A stretch of DNA of 64,000 bases from Actinacidiphila rubida (GCF_900110255.1 NZ_FODD01000043.1:1-64000); one strand, 5' to 3'. Shown: positions 50,486-60,035, numbered from the stretch's first letter. The notes: generated from the sequence alone by a model not told the origin. Translations and numbers: made by a program.

Positions 50486-52624
50486 TCAAAGGCGGAGTGC
50501 TGTGGCCACTGCCGTGGGGCCGTGGATGGTCGCACCGCGGGCATAGGCGGTGGTGTAGGAGTCGTCGCCGAGCGCGGCGCGGGCTGTCCGCTCGCACTGC
50601 TCGCGCATCGCCTGCAGTTCTGGTGCTCCGCGTTGCGGGTGGCCGACGCTTGCCCAGTATGCACCGCTGGTGCCGTAGACGGACGCCGCGTTTTCCGGGT
50701 GGCCGTCGGCCGCCAGCGCGGCCGCCAGGAGGTCCAGTCCCAGCGCGATGCCGAAGGCGTCGCCGAGGAGCTGTTTGCTCTCCAGCATGGCGCGCGCATA
50801 GGCGGCGGCTTCCGCGGGCGATCCGGAGAAGAGGGCGACGAGGGAGAGCTGGTAATCCAGATAGGAGCGGGTCCAGACCTCGCCGACCTGTACGCACCGT
50901 CCGCGTAACTCCATGGCACGTTCCCGGCCTTCGGCGAAGGAACCCAGGGCGGTGAGGGACAGGACCTCGATCAAGTGGCAGCGCAGCCGGTCCGAGGAGT
51001 CGAAGGCGTCGCCCGGGGCGGCGTTCAGCGCCGCGCGTACGGCGTCGAGGGCCTCATGCGGATGGCCGGTGAGCATGTTCAGAAGACCCGTGAGACACGC
51101 GGCGCCGATGTGCTCCTCCTTGTCGCCGGCGAGGTCCATCGCGGCCTGCACCTCGGTGCTGATCCGAGCGGCGAGCTCGTGGTCACCGAGCAGGGTGACG
51201 GTCGCCCCGAGGCCGATCAGGGCACGAGTGCGGGCCGGGCCAGGAAGGGTGTGGGCTTGCAGTGCGCGATCGAGGTAGTCGCGGGCCTCCTTGAGATGAC
51301 CGCAGCAGGTCCAGAAGTAGACCAGCAGCGCGGCGAGTTCGGCGGCCTGGGCCGGGTCCTGGACAAGCCAGTGGTCCAGGGCGGAACGCAGATCGGGGTG
51401 TGCGTCCTCGATCATTCGGTAGCCGAGGAGCTGGCCGCTGCCCGGCCAGCCGGCATCAGCCCGTCGCGCGAGTGCGGTGAAGTACTCGCCGTGCTTCCTG
51501 GTGTGCTCGGCGACTTCGCCGAGCTCTTGCAACCATTGGTGGCCGTAATCGCGAATGGTGTCGAGCATGCGGTAGCGGTCGCCGATGTCACCGGTGGTCT
51601 TGTCGACGACGCTCTGGGTGACCAACCGCTCCAGAAGCGGCTCCAGCTCCTGGGCAGCCAAGGGCCCGCCGACAGCGACCGCTTGAGCCGCAGCGAGGTC
51701 GAAGGAGCCCCGGAAGACACTGAGGCGGGCCCACAGCAGCCGCTCCAGCGGGGCGCACAACTCATGGCTCCAGCCGATCGCGGTCCGCATGGTCTGGTGC
51801 CGCCGCGGCCAGACGAAACCGGAATGGGCCAAGATATCGAAGCGCGAGCTGAGCTGGGCGGCAACCTCGCCGACAGCGGTCGGGCCGACCTGGGCAGCGG
51901 CCAGCTCGATCGCCAGCGGGATTCCCTCCAGGCGGCGACAGATGGACGCGGCGGCCTCGAGTGCGCCCGGCTCGGCCGTCCAGGTGGGGCCCAGCCTGGC
52001 CGCCACCCGCTCGCTGAACAGGACGAGTGCCTCTGCCCCGTCGGCCGGCAGCGGCGCTACCTCGTGGATGTCCTCGACCCATGAGGCCAGCGGGCGGCGG
52101 CTGGTGGCCAGAACAGTCAGACCCGGGACCGTAGTCAGAAGGTCTCCCAGCAGGCGGGCGCACTCCTCGACGAGGTGCTCGCAGGAATCGAGGACGAGTA
52201 GCAGCCGTTTGTCCGCCAGCCACTCGCACAGCGCCTCCACGGGCATCTGGGGAGAGTGGTCGGCGAGGTCGACTGCGTCGCTGATGGTGGGGAGGAGCAA
52301 ACGCGGACTTTCCAGCGTGCTCAGGTCGGCCCACCAGACGCCATCGGGGAAGCGTGAGACTCCGACGGCAGTTTCGGAACCGGCTCGTCCGCCGATGTCC
52401 CGTGCTTGCCCGATTTTGGCGCCGACCGCCACGCCCGCCGCTCGCTGCGCCAGCCGTGTCTTGCCGACCCCGCCGACCCCTGTCAACGAGACCAGCCGAC
52501 GCCGGCTCAAGGCCGTTTCCAGCTCCGCCAGTTCGCGTTCCCTGCCGACGAAGCTCGTCGTCTCCAGCGGAATGTAACCCTTCACGGCGACAGCCTGGCA
52601 TTGATTGGCTACGTAGGGAAACAC
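50486..52624 (-). CDS. STAND/NB-ARC ATPase of the AfsR/LuxR type, lacking a DNA-binding domain
   Basis: Up to 712 residues from GTG 52622-52624; a GTG at residue 14 (VKGYIPLETTSFVGRE) is equally possible and no strong ribosome site decides. It has the FVGRERELAELE entry, Walker A GVGGVGKT (49-56), Walker B LLLVLDSCEHL, then the winged-helix/GxP part (LEGIPLAIELAAAQ ... WSHELCAPLERLLWARLSVF) and TPR-like helices to the end. AfsR-type relatives carry a SARP or LuxR domain; here neither end has a helix-turn-helix. It may work with another regulator or be a truncated form. The only close neighbour on its strand is the IS256 remnant upstream. Confidence 0.8.
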   Translation of the reverse strand: MFPYVANQCQAVAVKGYIPLETTSFVGRERELAELETALSRRRLVSLTGVGGVGKTRLAQRAAGVAVGAKIGQARDIGGRAGSETAVGVSRFPDGVWWADLSTLESPRLLLPTISDAVDLADHSPQMPVEALCEWLADKRLLLVLDSCEHLVEECARLLGDLLTTVPGLTVLATSRRPLASWVEDIHEVAPLPADGAEALVLFSERVAARLGPTWTAEPGALEAAASICRRLEGIPLAIELAAAQVGPTAVGEVAAQLSSRFDILAHSGFVWPRRHQTMRTAIGWSHELCAPLERLLWARLSVFRGSFDLAAAQAVAVGGPLAAQELEPLLERLVTQSVVDKTTGDIGDRYRMLDTIRDYGHQWLQELGEVAEHTRKHGEYFTALARRADAGWPGSGQLLGYRMIEDAHPDLRSALDHWLVQDPAQAAELAALLVYFWTCCGHLKEARDYLDRALQAHTLPGPARTRALIGLGATVTLLGDHELAARISTEVQAAMDLAGDKEEHIGAACLTGLLNMLTGHPHEALDAVRAALNAAPGDAFDSSDRLRCHLIEVLSLTALGSFAEGRERAMELRGRCVQVGEVWTRSYLDYQLSLVALFSGSPAEAAAYARAMLESKQLLGDAFGIALGLDLLAAALAADGHPENAASVYGTSGAYWASVGHPQRGAPELQAMREQCERTARAALGDDSYTTAYARGATIHGPTAVATALRL

Positions 52625-52674
52625 CGCTCCCGAACCTGGCCGAGCCGGACTGCTGATGTTTGCACGTTAGGCGG

Positions 52675-53020
52675 TCAAGCTGTGGCGGTGACTGGTTCGG
52701 AGGCCTGTCCTTCGATGGGGCGGAGGCGGCAGCGGGCGAGGGTTTCGCTGCCGGTGTAGCGGCGGGCTTCGATCCACTCATCGGTCTGCTCGGCCAGGAC
52801 GGCGCCGATCAGGCGGATGACCGAGGTGTGGTCGGGGAAGATCCCGACGACGTCGGTGCGACGGGGGATCTCCTTGTTCAGCCGTTCCTGCGGGGTGTTG
52901 GACCAGATCGACTTCCAGACCACGCGTGGGAACGCGGCGAAGGCCAGCAGGTCCTCGCGGGCGGCCTCGAGGCGCTCGGCCGCGGCGGGGAACTTCTCGT
53001 CCGGCGCGGCGATGGCGGTG
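52675..53020 (-). pseudogene. C-terminal remnant of an IS256-family (mutator-type) transposase
   Basis: The minus frame ends [73 protein letters not shown]. This is the unmistakable end of IS256-type transposases, including the catalytic-Glu helix WSNNPLERLNKEI (here TPQERLNKE). The part before about 53020 switches to unrelated sequence, so the two catalytic Asp residues are missing. No terminal repeats seen. Confidence 0.85.
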
Positions 53021-53069
53021 GTCATCTGGGGCGGCCCCTGCGGAGGCATCTCGGCCCGCCGGCGACGGA

Positions 53070-53615
53070 GGTGACAGCGGCGATGTGGTCGCCGGTCGCG
53101 AGAGCGATGTCCGCCGCTTGTTCGGCGTACCCGCACCAGCGCACCGTCTCACCGGCCTCCCGCCAATGGTGGGCGAGTCGTCCGATGGGCTTGGGCCGCA
53201 TGGTCTCCAGCGTGGCTGCCGCGCTCCGGTGGGCAGCCCGGCGCGCGGCGGGCACCGCACGTTTGTATACCGTCCGGGCAGCAAGTGCGTGACGGAAGGA
53301 GATCCGACCCTCGCCTGAGCCGTACTCGACGAGCAGGCCGCTGCGCCCGACGTCGGCGACCGCTGCTTCGACGGCCGGGCGATCGCGGAGTGCTTGGCTC
53401 CGCCCAGTCCGCTGACCGCGCCCAGGGTGCGTTCGTCCGCGGGCTCGCTCAGTACAGCAGCCGCCAGCAACCCGTTGTGCCTCGGCGCCGATCCGGGCAA
53501 GCCGCTCGGTGACGGCGTCTCGGATTGTCGGCGGCACCGCGATCTCCTCGAGCGTGCGCCGAACCCACTCACCATCCCGCCGAACGACGTCATTGCGGTC
53601 CCGCATGGGCGAACA
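53070..53615 (-). pseudogene. Frame-broken remnant of a LAL-type LuxR regulator
   Basis: One frame gives VVRRDGEWVRRTLEEIAVPP TIRDAVTERLARI and later ISFRHALAARTVYKRA ... [20 protein letters not shown]. These align with VRQDGAWTRRSLDEIAVPPS, FRHVLAARAVYDRA and APIGRLAYHFRKGREAAKWR of the intact regulator at 19937. The middle piece, LLAAAVLSEPADERTLGAVS GLGG, lies in another frame, so at least two compensating frameshifts exist. Both ends of the gene are gone; the IS256 remnant abuts its 3' side. Confidence 0.75.
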
Positions 53616-53689
53616 CATCGCTTCCCGCGGCCGCCAGGACGACAGGTCCACCGCGGTGCCGTTGGCCACAGTCCCGTTGACGATGGCCG

Positions 53690-54030
53690 GCAGCCCGTGC
53701 GGCCTTCGAGCACGAGCTCACCCTCCGCGGAGTCCTCGCGTGCGTCCGGGCCGGCCAAGGCGTGCACCCGCAGCGGTTGGCTGCCATCGGCGTCGGGCTG
53801 CCCGAAGGAGAATCGGTAGGTCAGCGCTTCGCGTTCGGCGCCGTCGAGGTGCACCTCGAATTCGTAGCGGACCTCGGGATGGAAGCTGGTTCGGGTGAGA
53901 CGCCGGTGATGTTGGAGATCACGTCCACGACGAACACAGTGCTGCCTTCACCGGCCAAGACGTAGAGGTCGTCGATGAGAGCCGGCCTTTCCGGGCCGAC
54001 AGCGGCGTGTCGTGGGGACCCGATGACGAG
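53690..54030 (-). pseudogene. Frame-broken remnant of a DUF4331-family gene
   Basis: Two frames carry recognisable pieces: LIDDLYVLAGEGSTVFVVDV (53880-53990) and VHLDGAEREALTYRFSFGQP DADGSQPLRVHALAGPDARE (53735-53855). They align with ITDLYVFRGEQGTVLVTNHS and EFKIDGNGDAIEEVTYRFTF GETEGDGTQPYEVRRLAGAE of the intact gene at 55724-56752. A frameshift lies between them near 53860-53880, and the C-terminal two thirds are missing. Confidence 0.75.
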
Positions 54031-54091
54031 CGGTGGCCGGACAGGGGCAAGCCGCGTGGGCCTTGCGGCAGCGCCGGCCCGATGCCCCGTC

Positions 54092-54346
54092 TCAGTGGCG
54101 TCCGGCGGCGCTTTCGGCCGGGTGGCACACATCGCAGGTCACTCGCCGGGCGGACGGTGCGTCCGCCGGAGCCCCGGCGACGGCTTCCGACTCGATGTGG
54201 GCGTGGTGCCCGCACACTCGGGTGCCGCAATGAGCGAAGGCTGCCACGGCCTCCGGCGGTTCGTAGGCTCCGAGTGAGGCGGGACGCGAGAGGGTGCCGT
54301 CAAGGCATTGCAAGGAATTAGCTGATCTGTAGTACGAAACACCCAT
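54092..54346 (-). CDS. Possible small Cys/His-rich protein
   Basis: An 84-residue frame. It contains AFAHCGTRVCGHHAHIESEA and VTCDVCHP, that is C-x4-C-x2-H-x-H and C-x2-C-H groupings that could bind zinc or iron. The codon positions look coding, but there is no ribosome site I trust and it sits next to pseudogenes. Family not recognised. It could be a real small gene or part of the debris. Confidence 0.35.
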   Translation of the reverse strand: MGVSYYRSANSLQCLDGTLSRPASLGAYEPPEAVAAFAHCGTRVCGHHAHIESEAVAGAPADAPSARRVTCDVCHPAESAAGRH

Positions 54347-54535
54347 TCCACCTCAAATGTAGACATGAGGCGCTCTCCTCGCATGTGAGCGAAGTCCACC
54401 CGCGTGCCGCCTTGGGCCAATGCGGTGACCTCTGTCGCTGGGCCTGCCCGAGCGGTGTGATGACCCGTTCGAGTCACTGCCTTCGGCGAGTGCCGCGGCT
54501 CGGATCTGTCAGCGTGGTGTCCGCCCCCAGGGGCA

Positions 54536-55444
54536 TCATGCGGTGCGACTGCGTAGTGCGATCTGAAGCAGCTCTCCGCCCGCACCCGTCAGTGCGCGAT
54601 CTTCCGGCCACACGGCGTGAAGCTGCCGGTGAAGGTCTGCTCCGCTGACCGGGACCTCCACGATGCGGCCGTTGGCGAGGTCCTCCTGGACGGAGACCGC
54701 GCTGAGCACGGCCGGCCCGGCCCCTTCGATGACGGCACTGCGCACCGCGGCGTTGGCGTCGAGCACCATCAGCGGCCTGACCGGCCTGGCCTCGGACCGG
54801 GCGAGCACTCGTTCGAGGGTCTCGCGTGTGCCGGAACCTCTTTCCCGGACGATGAGCCGGGTCCGGGCCAGCTCGTCCAGGTCGACGGGCTCCAGCAGTT
54901 GCGCCCAGGGATGCTCGGGGGCCACGACGACGATGAGCCGATCGCTGCCGACCTGACGTGAGTTGAGCCCGGACGGAACAGCGGACGTCTCGATGAACCC
55001 CAGGTTGATGCGCTTCGCTGTGGCGAGCGCGGTGACGCGTTCCGAGTTGGTCACCTTGAGGGTGACGGAGGTGTCGGGCGCCACGCGTTGAAGAGCACTG
55101 ATCCACCGTGGCACGAAGTGTTCGGCGAGCGTCATGCTGGACGCGAGGTGCAGATCGATGGCGCGTTCTCCGCGCAACGCGGCGACGCCGACCATGAGCG
55201 AGTCGACTTCGGCCAGTACCCGCCCGGCCCATTGACACACCGCCTTGCCTTCGACGGTCAGCACCGAGCCGCGGGTGTCGCGTTTCACCAGCCTGAGCCC
55301 GAGATGGCGCTCCAGTTGGCTCAGCCGCTTGCTCGCCGCCGGCTGGCTGATCCCCAGGCGCTCGGCGGCCTGCGCGATGCTGCCGAGCTCCGCCACTGAC
55401 GTCAGCACGCTCAGATTGCTGAGGTCGGGGGGTGCCGTTCTCAT
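54536..55444 (-). CDS. LysR-family transcriptional regulator
   Basis: 302 residues from ATG 55442-55444 (an in-frame GTG two codons earlier is possible). The N-terminal LysR helix-turn-helix is LSNLSVLTSVAELGSIAQAA ERLGISQPAASKRLSQLERH LG, followed by the linker helix and a substrate-binding domain (IDLHLASSMTLAEHFVPRWI, VPVSGADLHRQLHAVWPED). It is divergent from the DUF4331 gene, which it may regulate, as is usual for LysR proteins and their neighbours. The effector is unknown. Confidence 0.88.
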   Translation of the reverse strand: MRTAPPDLSNLSVLTSVAELGSIAQAAERLGISQPAASKRLSQLERHLGLRLVKRDTRGSVLTVEGKAVCQWAGRVLAEVDSLMVGVAALRGERAIDLHLASSMTLAEHFVPRWISALQRVAPDTSVTLKVTNSERVTALATAKRINLGFIETSAVPSGLNSRQVGSDRLIVVVAPEHPWAQLLEPVDLDELARTRLIVRERGSGTRETLERVLARSEARPVRPLMVLDANAAVRSAVIEGAGPAVLSAVSVQEDLANGRIVEVPVSGADLHRQLHAVWPEDRALTGAGGELLQIALRSRTA

Positions 55445-55723
55445 AACCACAGTTTAGAGAGGCATTCCCGATCGGGTGGTACCCGGCGGGCTCCCGCCCG
55501 CCGAGGATCAGGGAGCGCGGGCGGTGGACGGGTGGGGCTTCTGCAAAGACGCAGACGCCCCGTACCGCGCCACTGCCGGCCGCGACGCCTGGCCCACGCC
55601 CGGAGCCCGGTGGCTCCCGGTGCGGTCAGGCGATGGAGAAGACCCGTCCTTGCGGCAGCCGACGACCGGTTCGTTTCTTCGGCTCGCTCGCCGCGACCCA
55701 ACGCTTGGAAGAGAGCGCACCCC

Positions 55724-56752
55724 ATGTCCCACCACCTGGACTCTCCGATCGCCCGGCAGGACCCCCGGCTGGACATCACCGATCTGTACGTCTTCCGGGG
55801 CGAGCAGGGCACGGTCCTGGTCACCAACCACAGCCACTCGCTCGCCGGCGAGGACATCCCGCGCGGTCTTCACCCCGAGGGGAAGTACGAGTTCAAGATC
55901 GACGGGAATGGCGACGCGATCGAGGAGGTCACCTATCGCTTCACCTTCGGCGAGACGGAGGGCGATGGCACTCAGCCGTACGAGGTACGCCGGCTGGCCG
56001 GGGCGGAGGCGCGCGATGCCTTCGGCGGCGGTGTTGTCCTCGCCCAGGGCCGTACAGGGCAGGTCGTCGAGTTCGAGAGTGGACGGGCCTGGGCCGGTAA
56101 GGCCGGCGACCCCTTCTGGATCGAGCCGGACGTCCTGCACGCGGTGGGGGCCGCCTTCGAGGCCGGCACGAGGATCGAGCTGGGCGAGTGGACTCCGGAC
56201 CTGGCCACGAACCTGTTCGCCGGCCACACGGTGTACTCGCTCGTCCTGGAACTCATCGACGAGGAGCTTGCCCCGATCGCGGGGCCGGATCGCCGAATCG
56301 GTGTCTGGGGCCTCGTGTCTCTGGCGACGGACGCTGGGGGCTGGCGACAGATCAACCGCGCCGGGCTGCCGATGATCCACCCGCTGTTCACCCAGCTGGA
56401 CGAGCACCTGGGCGATCACCTGAACGAAAGTCACCCTTCCGAGGACCGCGAGACCTACGGGAAGGTGATCACGGACAAGGTGGCCGGGGTCGTACGGGCC
56501 TACGGAAACGCCGAACACGCCGAGGCTTACGGCCGGACGGTGGCGGAGAGGTTCCTGCCGAACATCCTCCGCTACACGGTCGGCACGCCTGCGTCCTTCG
56601 GCTTCGCCGCCTGGAACGGCCGCTCGCTGATCGACAATGCTCCCGACGCGATGTTCTCCTTCGCTGCCAATCGGGCTGTCACCCTCGCCATCGGCAAGGA
56701 GTCGATCACCTCCAAGCCGCGCGCGACCTTCCCCTACGTCCCGACAGCCTGA
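55724..56752 (+). CDS. DUF4331-family protein
   Basis: 342 residues from ATG 55724, with GGAAGAGAG about 10 bases upstream. It starts MSHHLDSPIARQDPRLDITD LYVFRG, the signature opening of DUF4331, and continues with GEDIPRGLHPEGKYEFKIDG, ... TNLFAGHTVYSLVLELIDEE and a final FAANRAVTLAIGKESITSKP. No signal peptide. The biochemical role of the family is not known; the HHxDSP start and conserved Asp residues suggest metal or ligand binding. It is divergent from the LysR gene. A hairpin at 56780-56808 ends the transcript. Confidence 0.88.
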   Translation: MSHHLDSPIARQDPRLDITDLYVFRGEQGTVLVTNHSHSLAGEDIPRGLHPEGKYEFKIDGNGDAIEEVTYRFTFGETEGDGTQPYEVRRLAGAEARDAFGGGVVLAQGRTGQVVEFESGRAWAGKAGDPFWIEPDVLHAVGAAFEAGTRIELGEWTPDLATNLFAGHTVYSLVLELIDEELAPIAGPDRRIGVWGLVSLATDAGGWRQINRAGLPMIHPLFTQLDEHLGDHLNESHPSEDRETYGKVITDKVAGVVRAYGNAEHAEAYGRTVAERFLPNILRYTVGTPASFGFAAWNGRSLIDNAPDAMFSFAANRAVTLAIGKESITSKPRATFPYVPTA

Positions 56753-56779
56753 CCAGAGGCAGGTCTCCGGACTGCTCAT

Positions 56780-56808
56780 GCGGGGGTGGCCGTGCCGGCC
56801 ACCCCCGC
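56780..56808. terminator. Terminator after the DUF4331 gene
   Basis: gcgggggtggcc (56780-56791), loop gtgcc, ggccacccccgc (56797-56808): perfect 12-bp stem, 28 bases past the stop. Confidence 0.8.
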
Positions 56809-56988
56809 GTCGCCCTGCTCCGTTCACACGAATCCGCCTTCGAGCGCGTCCAGTCGGCAGCCATTGCGAGCCGACCGGGTCCGGAGCTCCTGCGGGCGCG
56901 GCCGGTGAAGATCGGCGCGGGACCGACTCCCTGCTCTGGATCCCGATCGAGCGGACCAGCGGGGACGCGGGCGCCTGAGGCTTGGGCT

Positions 56989-58295
56989 TCAGCCCCGCGT
57001 CGTCGGTCGACCCCGCTCGACGATCTCGGCGACGGCCGCGAAGGGGTCGTGCTGCGCGATCTCGTTCCGGACGGCCTCCGCGCGCTCCCGGAACGACTCT
57101 TCGGACGTCACCCTGTCGACGGCGGCGCGGAGTGCGGCTTCCTCCGGTCGTGCCGTGCGCAGGTCGACCCCGGTGCCCGACCAGGTGACGCGCGCGGCGA
57201 CCTCGGGCTTGTCCTCGGTCTCCCCTGCGACCACGAGCGGGACACCGTGCCGCAGCGCGGACTGCACCCCGCCGTACCCGGCATTGGTGACCAGGACGTC
57301 CGCCAGTGGCAGGAGGTGTTCGAAGGGGACGAATCCGGCGAGGCGCACGTTCTCGGGGACGCGGTCGCCCAGCGCGGCACGGACCAGGTCCGGGCCGTCG
57401 GGGCGTGCGGTCGCGGCGACGACGACGGCATCTGAGCCCTCCAGGGCCCGAATCGTGGGGACGACGAGCTGCCCGAGGTCTTCGTTCGCGACCGTTCCCT
57501 GTGTGACCACGACGACCCGCCGACCGGCCGTCAGGTCGGCCCACCAGTGCGGTAGCGGGAAGTCACCTGCGGGGCCCGGAGGGATGGCCCCGATGAGGCG
57601 GAACCCCGCGGGAGCGTCGCTGCGCGGGTACTCGAATGCCGGGACGCTCAACTGCAGCAGGTGGTCCGGGATCGTGCACCAGGCGTTGAACAGGAAGTCC
57701 GGCAGTGCGACGCCCATGGACGCGAACACGGCTTCGGCGTGCTGCTGCACGTCGGCCAGCGCCGTCCGGGCGTGGGAGCGCATCTGCGCGTAGTGGTCGC
57801 GTTCCTGCGGCGTGCTGGGCGCAGGCCGGGCCCGAAGGGCGCCGTGTCCACGCTTTCGAACGTCGGGGGAGCGATGCCGATCTGGACCAGGGTCGGCCGC
57901 CGGCCCCGAGGAGCGCGCAGTGCCATGGGAAGCGTTCCCACGATGGAGAGTTCGCCGATTACCGTGGTCGCGGGGAATTCCGCGAGCAGTTCGCTCAGGC
58001 GTGTGTCGTGGTAGGGCGCGGAGTTGAGGAAGAAGTGTTTGAGGACGTAGGAGATCTGCTCGGCGGGCGGAAGCTGCTCGTGCTCGGGCGGCGGTGAGCC
58101 TGGTGCCCGCTCCGTGTAGTCGATCTCCGAGGGGAACGGCTCGAACCGCGCGCCGGTCGCCTTCGCGCGCTCCTCGAACAGCCTGCCCGTGTAGAAGAGC
58201 ACCTCGTGCCCGCGCTTGACCAGGTCGTCGGCGATCGCTGAGAGCGGCGCGAAGTGTCCCTGCGTGGGCAGCGAGGTGATGACGACCTTTGTCAT
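56989..58295 (-). pseudogene. Macrolide-type glycosyltransferase (GT1 family) with one frameshift
   Basis: From ATG 58293-58295 the first frame gives MTKVVITSLPTQGHFAPLSA IADDLVKRGHEVLFYTGRLF and runs to SVDTAPFGPGLRP. The rest, PSTPQERDHYAQMRSHARTA through VVVTQGTVANEDLGQLVVPT and LVTNAGYGGVQSALRHGVPL VV, is in the next frame and ends at 56989. The switch lies at about 57817-57819 in a run of three G (CCC on the coding strand), and adding one base restores a ~435-residue protein. All GT1 marks are present: N-terminal HFAPL loop, QGT, and the NAGYGG donor-site motif with GVPLVV. It is either a recent pseudogene or a sequencing error. UDP-sugar-dependent macrolide glycosyltransferases inactivate antibiotics, so its state matters. 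Confidence 0.8.
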
Positions 58296-58637
58296 GGTTC
58301 CGTTTCGTGCTGAGGGGCTGCGTCCGCATGGGGACAGGAGTACGTCGAAGACCGGACGATTCGGCAGCGTGGACGCGCACGGCCACGTCCACACTCGCTA
58401 ATGGACCGGTCATCTAGAGGCAGAGTACTTGACGCGACAATCAAGTCACCGCTCGGGTCCGCGTGCCCTCGCCTCCTTGCGCGGGAGCCACTCCAGGCGG
58501 AAGCCGGCGTTGTGACGGCGTGGGTCTGGTGTGTCGGCCGCGAGCAGGGCTGCGGTCTCGATCTGTCGCCGCGCCAGGGCCATGGGCCCTGACACCTTGT
58601 CGGCGAGGCGGCTGACCCTCCTTATAGCCTCGGGCCT
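58296..58637. other. Divergent intergenic region
   Basis: About 340 bases between the glycosyltransferase start (-) and the acetyltransferase-like gene (+). It should contain both promoters, but no clear elements stand out. Confidence 0.35.
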
Positions 58638-59093
58638 ATGACCGACGACGCCTTCGTTCCGGACGACTTCGTCGTCCCCGTGGATCTAGCCACCGAGCAG
58701 TTCCGTTTGGAGCCGCTGGGGCCCCAGCACAATGCCGCCGACCATGCAGCTTGGACCAGCAGCATCGAGCACATCCGTGCGACGCCAGGCTTCCAGGACC
58801 GAGGGTGGCCTCCCGCAGACGGGATGAGTCTGGAGGCGAATCTGAGGGACCTGCATCGTCACGAGCAGGACTTCATCGAGCGCCGCGGGTTCACCTACAC
58901 CGTTATCGAGCCTGCCACCGGCCAGGTGATCGGCTGCGTTTACATCTATCCCTCCCACGGAGACGCCCGGGCGACGGACGTCCGCTCCTGGGTTCGCGCC
59001 GATCGTGCCCATCTGGATGCGCCGCTGCACGCGGCCGTCACGACGTGGTTGTCGCACTGGCCTCTCGGAAGGCTCAACTACGAGCATCGCTGA
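58638..59093 (+). CDS. GNAT-like N-acetyltransferase family protein
   Basis: 151 residues from ATG 58638. It opens with the 'FRLEPLGPQHNAADHAAW' strand-helix of RimJ/RimL-like GNAT proteins, then FTYTVIEPATGQVIGCVYIYPS (the beta4-beta5 hairpin) and RSWVRADRAHLDAPLHAAVT TWL. The Q/RxxGxG/A acetyl-CoA loop is not obvious, so catalytic activity is uncertain. No ribosome site is clear. It stands alone. Confidence 0.65.
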   Translation: MTDDAFVPDDFVVPVDLATEQFRLEPLGPQHNAADHAAWTSSIEHIRATPGFQDRGWPPADGMSLEANLRDLHRHEQDFIERRGFTYTVIEPATGQVIGCVYIYPSHGDARATDVRSWVRADRAHLDAPLHAAVTTWLSHWPLGRLNYEHR

Positions 59094-59370
59094 CCACGGT
59101 TCTACCGGTCAGGTCCGCGTCAGCCTTCCGCAGCAGGGCGATCGGGTCGTTCACACCGCGGGCGTGCAGGACGTAGGCCCATTGCAAGTCGCTGTCGGCC
59201 GCGGTGTCCTGATCGACGGTGACCTGCCGGGCGGGTCCACCGCTGGGCGTCCGGACGTTGGCCAGCAACTGGCCGGCGCCGAGGTGGGGGTGGGCCGGCT
59301 TCAGCCCGCAGGACGAGCTTGTCCTCCCAATCGAGGGCAGGTGATCGGCCCGGCACGCGGATCAGGTGGT
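59074..59370 (-). pseudogene. Possible frame-broken remnant of an unrecognised protein
   Basis: Two minus-strand frames look coding in turn: ALDWEDKLVLRAEAGP (about 59290-59350) and VTVDQDTAADSDLQWAYVLH ARGVNDPIALLRKADADLTG (59074-59240). They read like consecutive parts of one protein split by a frameshift. I do not recognise the family. Confidence 0.3.
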
Positions 59371-59990
59371 AGGTCGGTACCTGTTCGAAGCCATCTCCGG
59401 CAACCCGAATGACCCAGAAGGGCTCCGCGGGCGCAGCCTCGAGGTATCACTGCGCAGAGTGCTGGCCAACCGTCTCACTGGGTGTGCGCACCCCCGTAGG
59501 CCAGTAGCCGCTTGGGCAGGGCACCACGCCCGCGGACGTGAGGTTACGAGTCTGCGAAGTCGCAGGCGCTCGGCCGCCCGGTTCCCGCCGACCGCGACGG
59601 CGATAGCCGTGGGCTCGTCGAGTGCGGTCCCCTGCGTGCAGATCATGCGGGTCCTGCGGCGCGGGGATGAGGCATTGTCGCGGTGCGGGCGAGGCGGCAC
59701 AAGTTGGTCTGCCCGGCGGCTCAGCCCTTGGCCGTCACGCTCCCGGCCGCCGGGAACCCCTCTCCCACCAGTGCCAGTGCCAGTGCCAGTGTCGGCTGGG
59801 GAGCGGTGACGAGGAACGCGGCGATTCCCGGCCTCGTCGGTTGGTCCCGCCACCCGGTCTTGCCTGGCGTGCGGAGCGCGGTGGCCCCCCGTGGCCACCC
59901 CCGACGATGGGCCGTCTCGGGTCGCCCCGGGGTGACGATGGCCCGAACGGTGCGGGCCGCCAAGAGATCATCCAGCTGGCCTGGACCGGC
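59371..59990. other. Gene-poor stretch with a hexamer repeat
   Basis: No reliable gene in about 620 bases. Four head-to-tail copies of CCAGTG lie at 59768-59791. The composition of the open frames on both strands is typical of decayed DNA. Confidence 0.4.
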
Positions 59991-60005
59991 GCCCGCTCAG
60001 CACGG

Positions 60006-60035
60006 ATTGAAAATTTCTTCAATTCATGGATTAAT
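60006..60035 (+). promoter_or_regulatory. Promoter with a perfect dyad operator for the ArsR-SulP operon
   Basis: TTGAAA (60007-60012), 17-bp spacer, ATTAAT (60030-60035) is a good sigma-70-type promoter in an AT-rich island. Overlapping it is the perfect inverted repeat ATTGAA-aatttc-TTCAAT (60006-60023). The operon start (GTG 60118) is about 75 bases past the expected transcription start. The ArsR-type repressor at 60321 is the natural candidate binder. Confidence 0.65.

Noticed and set aside
59768-59791. CRISPR-like array
   Set aside because: The repeated unit is only 6 bp with no spacers; nothing else in the window shows regular repeat-spacer structure.
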